This document shows positions 23,214 to 35,861 of a stretch of 64,000 nucleotides of DNA, piece by piece. How positions within the stretch are numbered: position 1 is the stretch's first letter; each line of letters starts with the position of its first letter. The stretch spans positions 13,095,001 to 13,159,000 of the forward strand of contig NC_065875.1 of assembly GCF_933775445.1 (NCBI RefSeq), in the 5' to 3' direction. The position numbers and the translations under genes were made by a program. Source of the stretch: Argentina anserina. Lineage: Eukaryota > Streptophyta > Magnoliopsida > Rosales > Rosaceae. The notes beneath the pieces were generated by a model. It made no database searches. It worked only from the letters and a program-made list of their open reading frames with translations, and was not told the DNA's origin.

Positions 23214-26205
23214 TATTGATAGCCAAATTTCCACGTTTCTTTGCGCTTGTAAATAAATGGAGCTTCGAGTAATACATTGGGCTTTATTTGGCCCAAGATG
23301 GCCCAAAAGGAGACTCAGCTGATTCATAACTGTAATTTGTCGCGGCAACCACGCTTTTTACATGCAATCCACATGCGATTTACGTAGGCTCAAGCTACGT
23401 TTGAGGCTTACACGAGGGTCGTGGTATGAAAGGTAACAGAGCTTGTGAGGCCCATCATCGAAATAGAGCACGTAAACAAATTTTGGGCTTGGGAACCAAA
23501 ATTCATGCATTACGTGGCTTTAAATTCGATATTAGGCTAGTAGAGAAAAGGATCTTCAACCCAATAAAGTCAATGCCCATTTCTGGCTCAAAACCCATCA
23601 TATAACCCATGGCCTAAATCCATCCCAGTTGTTTCTTCCTCAAACAGAAGGCACATTCTCTCCTTTTGCTGCTGAGACTGGTGCTCAGCCATTTTTGGCA
23701 ACACCAGAAAACCAGGGAGCGCAAATCCTCTAGATATTTCTTCGATTTTCCGCCCTTACCATTTCTTAGAGCGTGATTTAGGGGATTTGGGAAACCATGC
23801 CTAAGTAGCACCAACCTATTCATCTATCAGCACCGTCCTATACACTGAAGAATCTCTCCGGCAAGATGAAGAGGAGTTCCAAGAACCAGCAGTCTTTGGG
23901 TTTCCATTTCACTTCCCAGCTCCACTATAAAGAGGGTGATAGTTATTGTTGCATCTCATCTCATCTCAACCCAGAAAAACCTAGTAGCTTCAAGCAAGAG
24001 AGCAGGCATTATCTCTCATACCCAAATTATCACTCACATTGCCTTAATCCTCACCCAAATCATGCAATCCCATCTCTATAGAACTCACAAGCACCCAACT
24101 CAATTACCACGCCTCTTGTAAGTTTCATCATTGTGAGTTCTATTTGTTGCTATTACAGTCAAACTTGTCACGGCGGGGTCAATTTGCTACTGTTATATGA
24201 TATGAGCACTTTGTGCGACGTTCTTAACATGTTTTTACCTCTAGTTGTATTTCGCTTAGCTCTTATTGTTGTAATATTGAGTCATTTAGTTTAGTTAGAA
24301 GTTTATAGTGGCGTTGGTTGCATTTTGGTGCTAAAACAGGTTGAAAACACAGAAATTGTCGAGTCTTATTTTGAGTAGGATTCCTTGTGTAACTAGGAAA
24401 CCTAGTTAAATTAGGAGTCTTCATTAATCGGTATTTCTATAACATTTGTGATAAGTTGAGAATCCTATTTTCATTAGGAGTCCTTTTTGGACTAGGAAAC
24501 GTACTATTTAGAAAAGTCATACTTGAACTGAAACTCTTATTTCGTAACTTTCATAATCGTACTTTCCTGCTCCGTAACTTACTTGTCTTTATTATTGTCT
24601 TTTATTATTTTCAGATTTTAAAGATGAGATTGTGTAGCTAGAATGAAGAAAAAAATAGAGGAAAATTCAAAACAAAAGAGGCAAATAAAGAAAGAAGGAA
24701 ACACCTAAAAAGGAGAAAAAGAATGAATTGATCAAAAGAGATAAAGAAAAAAGGAAGAGATAAATGAGGGATTAAGTAAATAAAAATAGATAATGTAAGA
24801 GAGAAAGAATGAGACACCTAAAAATGATAAAAAAGAAGAGATTTATCAAAAGAGATTGCACTCACCAATGACAAAAATAAGTGAAAGAACAAGAGAGAAA
24901 GAAAAAGAAAAAGAGATAAATGAGGGATTAAGTAAATAAAAAGAGATAATGGAAGAGAGAAAGAAGGTGACACTTAAAAAGGAGAAAAAGAAGGAATTTA
25001 TCAAAAGAGATTGCACCCACCAATGTCAAAAATAAGTAAACGAAATTGAGAAGAAAAAGTCTAATCTATAATATTCAAAGAGCCAAAACTCTTCTATAAA
25101 TAGCACATCATTCAAAAAGAAAAATAATCACTTCTCCTTACCATTCAAGAGTTGAAACTCTACCAAAACACCGACATAAACATTACTCACAAATTAGCCA
25201 AGCCGTCCACCCCAAAACCATTATCATCTCCACCGAGTTTCACATATTGCAGCCGTACCTCTAAGGTTCCTACAACGTGTGATTCTCACAACTCATCTCC
25301 ATGACTTCATTTATTTACGTTAATCTACAATTCTTTGTCTATGAAGATTATAGTTTGTTGTTTATGTGGAAGTATTGGTTTTGTATTTGTTTCAAAAATT
25401 TTAGATTGCATTTGATATGTTTTTTAGACTATGCTGAATCTATGTTCTTCTAATTATTGAAGTTTATAGTTCTATTGTTGTGTTATACTCTTCTTTTACT
25501 TGCTCTTAGATAATTTTCAGATATGTGCATACGAATTTAGGGCTTGAATGCAGTCCCTAAGATTGTATTTGAGTGCTATCTTCATCATCCATATTGACAC
25601 AAGTAAAGTGGGAAATTCTAGAAATCTACATGTACCCCATGGTGAGTGACGCCACCGTGAAGCATGTCTCCAACAAATATTTGGTGTTTGAATGTAATCT
25701 TATTTGATTTCTACCCTAAGTGTTGTTAAATTTGATTGCATGCAATTTAGGTGAGACCCTAAGTCAACCTAAACGTCAATATAAATCTTGCATGATTAGA
25801 TGTTCCCCTAAGGCTCTAATTGTATTAGTGTCTAAAAGTATGTAATAAGATGAATTAGAATGCATGATAGAACCAAACTTATAATTATGTGGTGCATTGG
25901 TGAATTTGGTTTAGTTTGGTAAAGAGAAGTCGATCATGTAAATAGTAATTTAGATTTTTTTTGTAGTTAATAATCAATCTCAAACCCCCCATTATTTGTT
26001 AACACTAAAAGTTTAGTTACATTCAATTCCCCAGACTGAACGATCCCTGCTTATTCTATACTAACGGTGAAATTTTACATGGTTAATTATAGACGTCTTA
26101 GAACACTCTATCATTATAGTTAAGTTATCATGACAATGTCAATCTTGAATCGTTCCTCAATTGGCTTTGGGCCTAGTCGCACCAAATTCAAAACACTCAT
26201 TTACA
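23214..26205. mobile_element. Insertion nested in the gypsy LTR
   Basis: Alignment to the uninterrupted family member (49055-49090) shows the LTR broken between GGTGGCACTACGC (left) and ACGCAAGGCAATGTCGG (right). The shared ACGC suggests a 5-bp duplication (TACGC/GACGC) around a 2.99-kb insert. Inside are a TATA-like CTATAAAGAGG near 23925, an Athila-LTR-like motif (TGATATGAGCAC, GACGTTCTTAA) at 24204-24235, an AG-rich tandem repeat and a second TATA-like TCTATAAATAG at 25094. No coding domain was found; it may be a solo LTR or a compound of two elements. Confidence 0.5.
24640..25070 (+). repeat. Purine-rich tandem repeat
   Basis: A 430-bp stretch that is almost entirely A and G on this strand. 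Blocks beginning TGAGGGATTAAGTAAATAAA at 24766 and 24922 are near copies about 157 bp apart, each continuing to TTTATCAAAAGAGATTGCAC. Confidence 0.75.
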
Positions 26206-26651
26206 GACGCAAGGCAATGTCGGATTGTGGAGAAATTGGCTGGAGATGATTTTTTAGTCGAGGGAACAGTACCCGATCTCGGGTGAATAGTAAATGATCT
26301 AGTTTTGAAAAAAAAAACGGATTTTCTTAATTTCTAAAATTGAAAACCAAACTTCCGTTGTTAACAACTTCCACAAATGACATAAGATTAAAGCGTGTTG
26401 CGCGCGTCTACGAATTCGATTAACGAACTCTACGACTTTCGTGAATAAAGTTTTCTGAAAAGAGTGACGAATTAAATGTCAACTCATGGGTCAAATAAAC
26501 TTAATTGAATAACACACATTTGGCTATTGAAACTAATTCTACTTCAAACAACGGCAAAATAAAGGCGTAAAAATGTAAATTTAATCATATTACTATTTTC
26601 TTAACTTCTTAGAAATTAAAAGAAATGGTATTGAAAATTCGGGTTATTACA

Positions 26652-26785
26652 TTCTACCCCCATTAAAGGCATTTCGTCCCGAAATTCATGCACCCTACTC
26701 CACAAACTACTGAGGGTACCCAACCCTCAACATGGTGACTCCACTACTTCTTCATCAACTCTACTTCATTCCTTCGAAAACTCAG
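26652..26785 (-). mobile_element. Polypurine tract and 3' end of the gypsy internal region
   Basis: Short remnant of the internal 3' untranslated region belonging to the LTR at 20591-26651, including the PPT. It is cut off at 26785 by the next repeat, so no pol sequence is left. Confidence 0.65.
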
Positions 26786-26990
26786 TGATATGAGCACTTT
26801 GTGCGACGTTCTTAATATTAGTAGGTACATTCTCATCGACAATAGTAGCTAGATTCATAATCGACAGTAGGTACATTCCCAGCCAACAGTAGCATATTTC
26901 CAGTCGACAGTAGCAACTAGTTTCATACTCAATAGTAGCCGATTGCTTAATTAGATAGTAGTTGTTAGTTTCATAATCAATAGTAGTAGA
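26786..26990 (+). mobile_element. Athila-like LTR start and degenerate CGACAGTAG repeats
   Basis: Begins TGATATGAGCACTTTGTG then GACGTTCTTAA, the same opening as at 24204 (+) and at 43082 (- strand). It is followed by short degenerate repeats around (T)CGACAGTAG / CAATAGTAG. Similar CAATAGTAG repeats resume after 29714, so the LTR at 26991-29713 was probably inserted into this repeat. Confidence 0.5.
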
Positions 26991-29713
26991 TGTCACATTC
27001 CGGAATGAAACATGAACAATATATTGAGATAAAATTTGAGATTAGCAAGGGAACAGAGTGATTAGGTTATGTTCTATCACTCATTAATATGAACAAGTGA
27101 ATAAAAATTTTCGACAAGTCAAATACGTTTACAAAATAAAAGGATAACTATTTACTGTTCCACGAAAATAGATGAATTTGTTCAACAAGAATGCGGAAGG
27201 TGGCGTTAATGCCACCAGCTCAAATTAAACAAGTAGACAACCCAATTTTTAGAAACTAAAGGTGGCTACAACTCAAATTATAACCTCGTGGAAACTTTAC
27301 TCGAAAACATTGGTAATAAACCTGAAAATGAGATGTATAAAGGTGAACATGAAATGCTAACTCTCAAATAAGGCTCTTAGCTCCAGAAATAATAATTAAA
27401 CATGCAAATGAACTAAAGTAGGGTGAGCGTCGTCCTCACTTGCCCAGTAAGGGCCAGCCCGTCCATGAGGGTTGAAAAAGCAAGTAGGGATATAAAACAT
27501 ATTTTTATAAAACATTGAGGGTAAGTTTCTGGCCAGAGAAAATCACATTTAAATAAATTATGCAAGTATGAGAAATATCATGATAAAATAGTTTGTGGAG
27601 CTCCAAAGGTAGGATAGGGCAAATTCAACTTCGACCAATCCTAGCGGCTAAATAGTCGAGGTCAACTACACCTCTGTCATAATAACAGAGTAACGAGAGT
27701 GTCAATTTAAATGGAATGCCCTCAATAGTATATAAAATAATTGATCCAATAATAAATAAGGCATTACCCCTCTGGAGGTTCACGGTCATCAACATCATAG
27801 GATTACCTAAAATACTAGTGTCATGTCACTCTCAGGTCAACACACGCAAAGATTCACTACTTACCCTATCTCGAAATCGTGCCTATTCTCGGGTTTTCAC
27901 AACATTATTACATCAATAAATCAACAACCGGGAACTATGCAATTTATAATTGGCCAAATACAACATATGAGAGTTAACTCCTCTACCTAGATGACGTGCA
28001 GAATCTCAGCCATTATCCAACTCATAAAAGTAATTGTTGATGCTCCTCCTTTGCTCGATCTCGTAGCATTAACTCTGAATTTATGAATCATATAAAGAGT
28101 TTCATTTGACTCTCTGTTGACCAAGTCTTTCCTGATTTAACTAAAAAAAGACCATGTTGACCAATTCTTGAAAAATCCGAAAATAATCCAACTTCAATAG
28201 TCGATCGATACTAAGCATATATTATGAATATTAAAGTTACTCAAAATTATATTGACGACTTATTTATTATACCGACACATTTCTAAGTTAAATAGTTCTC
28301 AATTCTCGAACCGGGCGAGAATCGGAACTAACATTTGTTGTAACTAAAAGTTACGTTCATGTGTCACCTTTTTAATTAAAATTGAGTTTTTTCACTAAAT
28401 TAGTGGAGGTAAAAGTCTAACCATAACTTTTGTCTAAGGACAATTTAGTAATTTCACACTGGTAAAACAGAAATGACCACAGTGAAAAGGGTAAAAACAG
28501 GGGAATTCACCCCATTGACTCTCCGATCGGATTCTAACACCTAAAACTTGTCTCTGATCAACCAATTCATCAACGACAACAAGTAAATCATCCACAAACT
28601 TCTCAACAACACTACAATCCCAAATTCATAAACACAGAACAAAAGGATTGATGTTTGCTACCTTGATTGATTTCCAGAAACACAATAGTAGTCCCCGAAG
28701 GCTTCTCCTCACCGTATTCCAGGTTGCTGCATTTTCCTATGCTATGCTGCTTCCCAAAACTCATCCTTGCCCCTTTTCTAGCCCATCTCGACATATAGAA
28801 GTGAAGGGAATAATCGCCGGAGATGTTTGCAGCATAGGTTCATCGTTTGCAAAACAAAGACAAAAGAAGATTCGGTTTAAGATAAAGGTCCAAAACTAAA
28901 GAGGGAAGGAGAGAGTACCAATGGAGGAGTTTCTGGGTTGTAGACGTTCTCCATCTCGTTGAGATAGAAAAGATCAACTGCGGTGGCAGAGTAGAAGTGA
29001 AGACCAAATGAGGAGAAATGGATTTAGGCTCTGATTGATGAGATTGAACAAGGAACCAAATGGGTATGAGAGAAAAAAATTAAGCTTACCAAGAGAGAGT
29101 CAGACCAGCTCACCGGAGCTTGCAGCTTCGCTGGAAATCTATGGAGACGGCTGGCCTACTCCGATTTCGATCTCACCAAAATCATGGGTGAATGGAAGAT
29201 TTAGAGACATGGTTTGGAAGAGAATGAGGAGATGAAAATGATGGTGGAATTGCATGCCCCAGTCTCGCCGGAACAACAATGGTCAATTAAGGAGAAGGAT
29301 TGGTGGTGGTTCGGTGGAAGACAAGAGAACAAAGAGAGAGAGAATGTCGCAGAGAAGAAAAAGAATTGAGGGGCAAAAGAGAGAAAAGGAAGGTAAAAGA
29401 AAAACGACTTGGGCCCGGGTCTTGGGCTCGGGTCTTGGGTTAAGTATAAAGGTTAGGATGGTTCCTTAAGCCCTAAAAACAAATACCCAATTGAAAACTA
29501 TTTTTTTATGAAAACATTTTAAAGCAACGTCAAACTTCAAAAATTCGTAAAAACAAAACTGAGCGTCAGGAAAATATTATGGGAACACTTTCGAGCTCGT
29601 GGCAACGTGTAGTTTAATAACGACGTTAAACTACGTTTTCGACACTTAACATAAATATTGATTAATTGGTTTTAAGGTGTCGGTAAACGAGATTAGAAAT
29701 CTCAGGTCTTACA
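26991..29713 (-). mobile_element. Gypsy-type LTR, same family as 15651-17452
   Basis: On the - strand it begins TGTAAGACCTGAGATTTC and ends ATTCCGGAATGTGACA. The first 100 bp and the region about 28190-28340 align with the LTR at 15651-17452 in opposite orientation (ATCTCGTTTACCGACAC; AACTTAGAAATGTGTCGGTA). It is 2,723 bp, about 0.9 kb longer than its relative. No clear target duplication (flanks GTAGA and ACATG). No pol adjoins, so probably solo. Confidence 0.65.
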
Positions 29714-30540
29714 ACATGTAGCTTCTTAGTTGACAGTAATAGGTAGCTTCTTAGTCAATAGTAGCAGACACACATGTAGATGTGATATGTGGTAGTGAGA
29801 ATGGATTTTGAATTCTTTTAAATGTGATGGGCTAAGAGGGGCAAAAAGGTAAAACAATATCTTATGACATGTGGCAGTTTACCATTATGTGGTCCTTATT
29901 TATAATTTTTTTCCTAATTGGTTCTATCAAATTAGGATGAGTTTTTTGTAAACTAAAATGTTGTTTGATACTTATTAGTAGTTTGTTAAAAAAACAACCC
30001 ACAAAAAGCCATAGCTAGCTATATAGCTAATAGGAAAAATCAAACCAAACCGTGAATATTTGAATACCTCATTGTTCTAATTATTCTCTTATATATCTTG
30101 AACATTTGAATAGAGACTATGTCCTTTCGAGTCTGCTCAAGCTTTCATCTAACTCAGTTTTTTTAGTTTGGGAAAGCTCGATCTGAAGCTCTGTCAACAA
30201 TTTTTCGCAATAACGTACTTGTTCTTATCATGTATGCTAAATGGGCTACACAACTTAGTTGCGTGCGAACTAATATTTCAATTTTTGATTTTGGTTATTA
30301 ATATTATTATTATTTAAAATAAAAATATGTCATATTTTGATGATGTAGGTAGATAAACATGAATATAGAACACCAAGGACTTTAATAAAATACAACCATG
30401 CTAAACTAATTAAGCCTCTAGCAATATATATTTAATTATGCTGACACACCATAGTGTGACACTATCATAAACCAAGTGACATGTTGAATAACTTATCAAA
30501 GAACCGGAACCACCCGAGTTCAAATGAAAATAAACTAACA
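29714..30540. other. Repeat tail, then intergenic
   Basis: The first 100 bp continue the CAATAGTAG-type repeat. The rest is AT-rich with no gene that I can support. Confidence 0.4.
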
Positions 30541-31166
30541 TAGGGGTGGGCATAAACCAAATTAAACAAGCAAAACCGACCGAATTGAACCGAAAATATG
30601 GTTCGGATAATCGAACCGAATAGATGTAGTTTAAAAATGAAGAAAATCGAACCGAAACCGGTTTAAACGGTTTGAAAATGGTTTACGTGATCAAATTAAC
30701 CGATTTAAAACCGAACCGACCGAATTTAATTTAATGATTTAAAAAATAATAAATAATGGGTATTAGTACAAAAAAATAACAAAACATAACATAGAAGGTT
30801 GTCTAGTGCAGTTGGTAGAGCACATTGTTGTTATATTATAGGTCAGGAGTTTGAATCTCAACATTGACATTTTGATGTTTTATTGAAAATCTATCAAAAT
30901 GAGAAAAATATAATCTTTACATAGTTATTAATGAGACGTGCGTGTGATGTATAGATTTGTGACATCATTTTTGAGTAGGAATTTGAGTCTCACCTCTTGA
31001 AAATTTTTAAAAAAATTACGTATGAGGTGTAAACCGAAACCGAACCGAATTTCGGTTTAGATTAATTTAATTCAGTGAATGGTTTGAATTTCTAGAAAAC
31101 TAATTAAAGTGGTTCGGTTTCGGTTTAGACTAAAAACCGAACCGAACTGATATATGCCCAGCCCTA
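30541..31166. mobile_element. hAT non-autonomous element
   Basis: Terminal repeats: left TAGGGGTGGGCATAAACC, right (reverse complement) TAGGGCTGGGCATATATC. Both sub-terminal regions are filled with AACCGAA/TTCGGTT motifs. Flanking 8-mers AACTAACA (30533-30540) and AACTAACC (31167-31174) match at 7 of 8, the hAT duplication size. No transposase. 626 bp. Confidence 0.85.
30797..30869 (+). repeat. tRNA-like segment inside the hAT element (SINE head or tRNA relic)
   Basis: About 73 bp that starts GGTTGTCTAGTGCAGTTGG (an A-box-like TAGTGCAGTTGG) and ends with GAGTTTGAATCTC, a worn B box at the normal spacing. The stems are too degraded for a working tRNA and no anticodon can be assigned with confidence. 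It may be the head of a tRNA-derived SINE or an old captured tRNA. Confidence 0.45.
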
Positions 31167-31174
31167 AACTAACC

Positions 31175-31669
31175 TATTAGAGAGAGAGTCAGAAAGACCC
31201 ATGAACATATCACATCCACCTAGCCCAAGAATAAGCCAAAATCAAAAATTGACTTTAGTAACCAGGCCCATTGAACACACACCAAAACATTAAAGATACT
31301 CAAAATAATTTGGGAACCGATATCCTTGATCGCACCGATGCCATCCAGTACAACATCGACCCTGATCCTGACAAAGATACCAAACCAGATTCAAAAACCT
31401 TCTCTGCACCCAACAAATTGTCGAGCTCATGCAAAGGCATTCCATGCACAACCTATGGGCGGCTCGTTGCTCTATGGGCCAAAGCCCGACCTGGCCCTTT
31501 GCAAAGCCCATTCAAACTCATCCTTATGGGCATAAGACACAGTATGGTCAAAGGATAAAACCGGCCCATTTTTGTCGAGGAATATGCATACTTGTATATC
31601 TTCTCTTTTTATTGCACTGTTTACTTATGAATGATATATCTCTACAGAAGTAGGGTTAACAATCTAAAG
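31175..31669. other. Intergenic, nothing recognised
   Basis: Overlapping reading frames in three phases at 31271-31653 lack any recognisable domain. Confidence 0.35.
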
Positions 31670-32275
31670 TTCAGCAAGTTCTCGCTTAAAAAGTTAAAAT
31701 TAAGCCTGTAAATTAAGCCCAAAGCCGATGGGACTTAGCCTAAAAAAATTGAGTTGCGGGCCGGCTCGGCCCAAGCTAATGGGCAGGCTTATTGGCCCGT
31801 TTGGAAATAGGTAGGGTATGAGCAACACTTTTTAAGCCCTGCACCGACCCAAGGCCCTGCCCATATAGTATATCATAGGGCCGGCCCGTAACATGACCCA
31901 GTCTTAATGTCAAATGTTATTATTAATTTTATAAGTGATTGATATAACCAGTAAATTAAGTTTGTTCAATTGACAAATGTGTTTTTCTTATAAGAAGGGG
32001 TTCATGAGTTTAACTCATATCTCAATCAAATTTTTCAAATGAAAGTTACAATATTTTATTATCTAAAAATCACTGGCCAAATGTAGGCCGGGCCTTTTTA
32101 GCCCAAACTTTATCCGCCCAAAGGGCGGGCTCGGGCTTCACATATTTTAATAGGGCCGGCCTTACCTTGGTCATTTTACACCTATGACTGAAAAAGGCCT
32201 GGGCCGTATAGTATATGGGTCTTCATATCTAAGGGCCGGGCCGAAAATGCCCATTTTATAGGTCTAGTTAAAATT
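31670..32275. repeat. GGGCCGGCCC-rich dispersed repeat
   Basis: Multiple GGGCCGG, GGCCCGT and GCCCAAA motifs in both orientations at each side of an AT-rich core (for example GGGCCGGCTCGGCCC at 31750 and AAGGGCCGGGCCGAAAATG at 32230). The pattern matches hAT-like MITEs of plants, but I could not fix the ends or a target duplication. Confidence 0.45.
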
Positions 32276-32325
32276 AAATTCACATTTTCAAAGCAAAAGG
32301 TGCACCCAATTAAAATTCATTGAAC

Positions 32326-32539
32326 TGTTTAACGAGGAACGAAATGAGAATAATAATAACGTGATGGAACCAACATAACTGTTAATTGATTGATAATGAG
32401 GCATATATATTGGCATTACATAACCATAATCTCATAGATTTCAGAGACCTAATCTATTACAGAGATGTGAATCTATCTAACAAGAAATCTAATAAGGCTA
32501 AGACACACACAAGGGTAGAATATTAATTCTCCCGTAACA
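32326..32539 (-). mobile_element. 3' LTR of the copia element with adjoining polypurine tract
   Basis: 214 bp. Directly upstream on the - strand is CACAAGGGGGAGTG (about 32553-32540), a classic copia polypurine tract, then TGTTACGGGAGAATT. Further upstream (to about 32800) is the usual copia 3' region with a second purine tract CTTCAGGGGGAGTC and text such as GTTTTTACCGAGGCAACG. Confidence 0.85.
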
Positions 32540-33015
32540 CTCCCCCTTGTGTCGCATGCTAGGTCGCATGGTGCACATATCGTTGCCTCGGTAAAAACTT
32601 TGTCAAGCAAAATAAAAACCTCTTGGGTAAAAATAAAAGCTTGATCGAAGGGAAAAAGAGCACAACGCACCGTCTACATTTGATAGCATCATGTGAGGTA
32701 GACTCCCCCTGAAGTCTACGAAATAACTCCCTCTGATTAGTGCCATAATCATGGAGTACAAAGAACAACGTATACAATGTTCATTACATGCGTCTCAAAA
32801 CGAGTATTGGGCTAATGATTAATCATTAATCTAGCCACACATCCTTAGATCATACATGCTATACATAGCCAAACTTAGATCTTAGGAAACCAGATTGCAT
32901 AACAACTCAAAACAAGAGTTTGCAATGAAAATCAGATTCTCAGGTAGAATGACCTTCACTCACTTAAACGGCCATAACATCTTCGTCACAATAGGTATAT
33001 GCGAACTGTAAAATG

Positions 33016-33033
33016 TCCCCGGTAACGGCGCCA
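33016..33033 (-). other. Primer-binding site, tRNA-Asp type
   Basis: - strand TGGCGCCGTTACCGGGGA, one mismatch from the complement of the plant tRNA-Asp 3' end (TGGCGCCGTTGCCGGGGA), the primer of Athila-type gypsy elements and related LARDs. It stands two bases past the LTR end at 33036. Confidence 0.75.
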
Positions 33034-34454
33034 TTTGATCGGCTCGATTACTCGAGATCAATATTAACCTTGTAAGCATCTTTAGTAGTATAAATCAAGA
33101 GGGTATCGTTCACAAACCGGTGATCCAACCAGGGTAAAGAATCACAAACACTTAACAACGAATTCATAAGAGTTTGAGGATTTTGGGATATATTTCGGAT
33201 CAAACATAAAATAAACCTAAACTAATATATACATGTGATCAACCAACCAACACATAAGCAATTACCAAATAAATAACATAAGAACAAAGGTAACGAAATC
33301 TAATCTCATTTAAGTTCATGCCGTAAGGTTCATTATACATCCTAAAATCGGTTATGTAGTTAAGTTCTCCCAAGGTTCCTAACTCAATGACATTTTAACA
33401 CATTCGAACTCAGCCACAGCCACATTCAAAATCTAACATATCAATTCATCATGCAATTACGTATCACATAAAGAAATTAACATATTCCAAGGCATAAGTC
33501 TAACCGAACCTAGGCAATAATCGGTGAAGGTGACAAAGAACAAACAATTAATCAACTCCCAAGTATCAAAATCGTTTATAACTTTGGATTATTACACATG
33601 CAATGTCAACTTCCGGGTATCAATCACACACATAAGTAAGAACACACCGAAAATCATTTAAATAAATAAACAGAAACTTATGGCATAAAACCTAAAATCA
33701 TTGAATAAAAATTGAAATCCTTAATTCATCATGTCATTCAAAAATTACAAATATCTCATAGACAAAAATAAAAATAACTTTAACAAAACCTAAACATAAA
33801 TCTTCCAAGAACAAGAACATAAAAACCCGAAAAGTAAACATGAAGATCATAGAGTTACACTTTATAATTCTCCTCCCAAGATTCCTTACAAAGGTAGCAC
33901 GAAATCTTCAAGAGTATGGTATCCTAGGCTTCCAAGCTTTGGACAGAAAATATGGTGGTAAATTCAGATTCTATGGTTCTTGGTGAATGAAAGTGTTTGT
34001 GCAAAGCTTTGGCTATAATTGTGTGCAATGTTGATAATCATTTTATGTGGACATGAGGTGCTATATATAGAGGAAGAAACCCAAGGGAGGCTGGCCACAA
34101 AGTCCACAAAGTTGAAACCAAATTGGTTGAGATTTCCTAGATTTTCTCAATTCGGCAGATCTGACCTTTGTGTCTTGTTGTGGCCATAACTTTATCTAGC
34201 AAATAGATATTGAGATGATTCCAACTGGCATTTTCAACTAGACTTCCATAGCTTTCCATCCATATATCAGGAATGTTCTGAATCATTGTGAGCTGTCCAA
34301 TGGAGCCCGTCAAAGTTGGATAATCTGCACTGCCTGAATTCTGATTTCTATAAGGATTGGAAATTGATTGCATATCTTCTTCCTCCTTTAATGTTGATTT
34401 CTTTTGCACAAATTTCTTCCTTTGAATTAGGGAGGCATCAAGAGTCCATGTTTG

Positions 34455-34545
34455 ATTTTCTTACCTCTTCTCATTAATTTGCTGCATGCCTTCTTTGACT
34501 TTCTTACCTATTCTCATTAATTTGCTGCATGTCTTCTTTGACATT
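34455..34545. repeat. Short tandem duplication in the Athila-like LTR
   Basis: Two copies of TTCTCATTAATTTGCTGCAT with flanking TTCTTTGACTTTC, about 52 bp apart. Confidence 0.7.
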
Positions 34546-35008
34546 CTTTGGTGCAGGGATTTATGGAGATTCTGATACATATTTGTGCTCTATATGTAGG
34601 AGAAACAAGGTCCTAAGTTTCCCTCATAGCCCTAGAATAAAAAACAAATCAATGGCTGAGATAATTCCGCCGAGTTCACTGGACCTCCGAGTATTGATTC
34701 GGTCATATCTCCCTGTAGGAATAAGATATTGATTTGATTCTAAATCCTACAGAAACTAGACTCACACAGCTTTTTATCCATATATTGTACGACTTCTAAT
34801 TCGATAGGAGCTATCCAGGGGACCCCGTCGAAATTGGACTACGAATCTTAACAACATTTTGATTCTTGCATGGATTGGGCTTTTAAGTGCTTGTGGAACT
34901 AGGATTGTTTTCCTTCTCCAACATGGATTTGTATTTCCTAATAAGAATAAGTACGTTCGAAACAAAGAAATAGGAAATGATGAATCATACTCGAACAACG
35001 AATCATAT

Positions 35009-35861
35009 TGTAGAACGATAATCTGAAAACAAACAAGAGAATGCAGACACGTGTACAAATAAAAGTAATTTATTGAATATCAAGCGCGGGGTTACAATCT
35101 TTGGTGAACTCCTCTGATTCTATCTCCGTATGTGATTTGGCTCAAGGGTGACATGCACTTGATCTTGAGGATTTGAGTTTGATTTGGACTTGATTTGGTG
35201 AAGAACGAGCGATTTGACCGCTTGATGATTCTTCGTGGACTTAAGTTTGGATTGGATTTGGATTTGATGAAGAACGAGCGATTCGGCCGCTTGATGATTC
35301 TTCGTGGACTTGAGGTTGGATTTGGATTTGATGATCTTCGTGGACTTGAGAGACTTCGGGATTTGTCGAGAGTGATTCTTGCTCAAGTGATTTCTCTCCT
35401 TCTTCTCCAAGTCTAAAAAATCCTCCCATTCTCTTCATGTTGAGGGGCTATTTATAGTGTCAAAGTTTCTATTTTGTATAATATTTTAATGACACTAAAA
35501 TAATAAATTCTTTAATTGTATAATTAAATCAATATGTATTTTCCGATTAATTTAAAATTAGTTATTCTCATAACTAAATTAAACAGAAAATAATTGATTT
35601 AATTATGACCGTTAAAGAATTTATTAATTTAATCAAATGTCCGATTACCATTTCGAATCGTCAATGACATTCAATTTTCTGATGCAATTCGGAATCACGT
35701 AGTTTCGATTACGATCATCCGTTTATGTGCTGACACGAGTTTTATTCGGATCCGCACCAACTTTGTTGACTTTTGGGCCACGTGTGTAATTTTGTCGGGT
35801 CCTTGGTCGATTTAATTATTTAATAAAGATGATTTATTTCATTAAATTTCATGTGTCTACA
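35009..35861 (-). mobile_element. 3' LTR of the Tat-like gypsy element
   Basis: 853 bp, nearly identical to the 5' LTR. It holds about two copies of a roughly 69-bp tandem unit (GAAGAACGAGCGATTTG, then CGCTTGATGATTCTTCGTGG) at 35200-35335. Next to the unit is GCCCCTCAACATGAAGAG; TATA-like TATAAATAG lies at about 35457-35449 on the - strand. Confidence 0.9.

Larger units (their letters stand above)
20591..26651 (-). mobile_element. Gypsy 3' LTR (TGTAAYR family), interrupted by a 3-kb insertion
   Basis: On the - strand the LTR begins TGTAATAACCCGAATTTTC at 26651 and ends TTTAGGGATGTTACA at 20591. The bases just upstream (26652-26672) form a polypurine tract, TTTAATGGGGGTAGAA, preceded by GGGACGAAAT, the usual 3' end of this kind of gypsy element; hence it is a 3' LTR. 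It aligns with the solo LTRs at 46786-49543 and 53069-56607 (for example CACTTCGATTTGGCTCGATT near 23000 and 48860; CACCGGGATTGYAAA near 20898 and 47117). Without the insertion at about 23214-26205 it would be about 3.07 kb. Confidence 0.8.
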
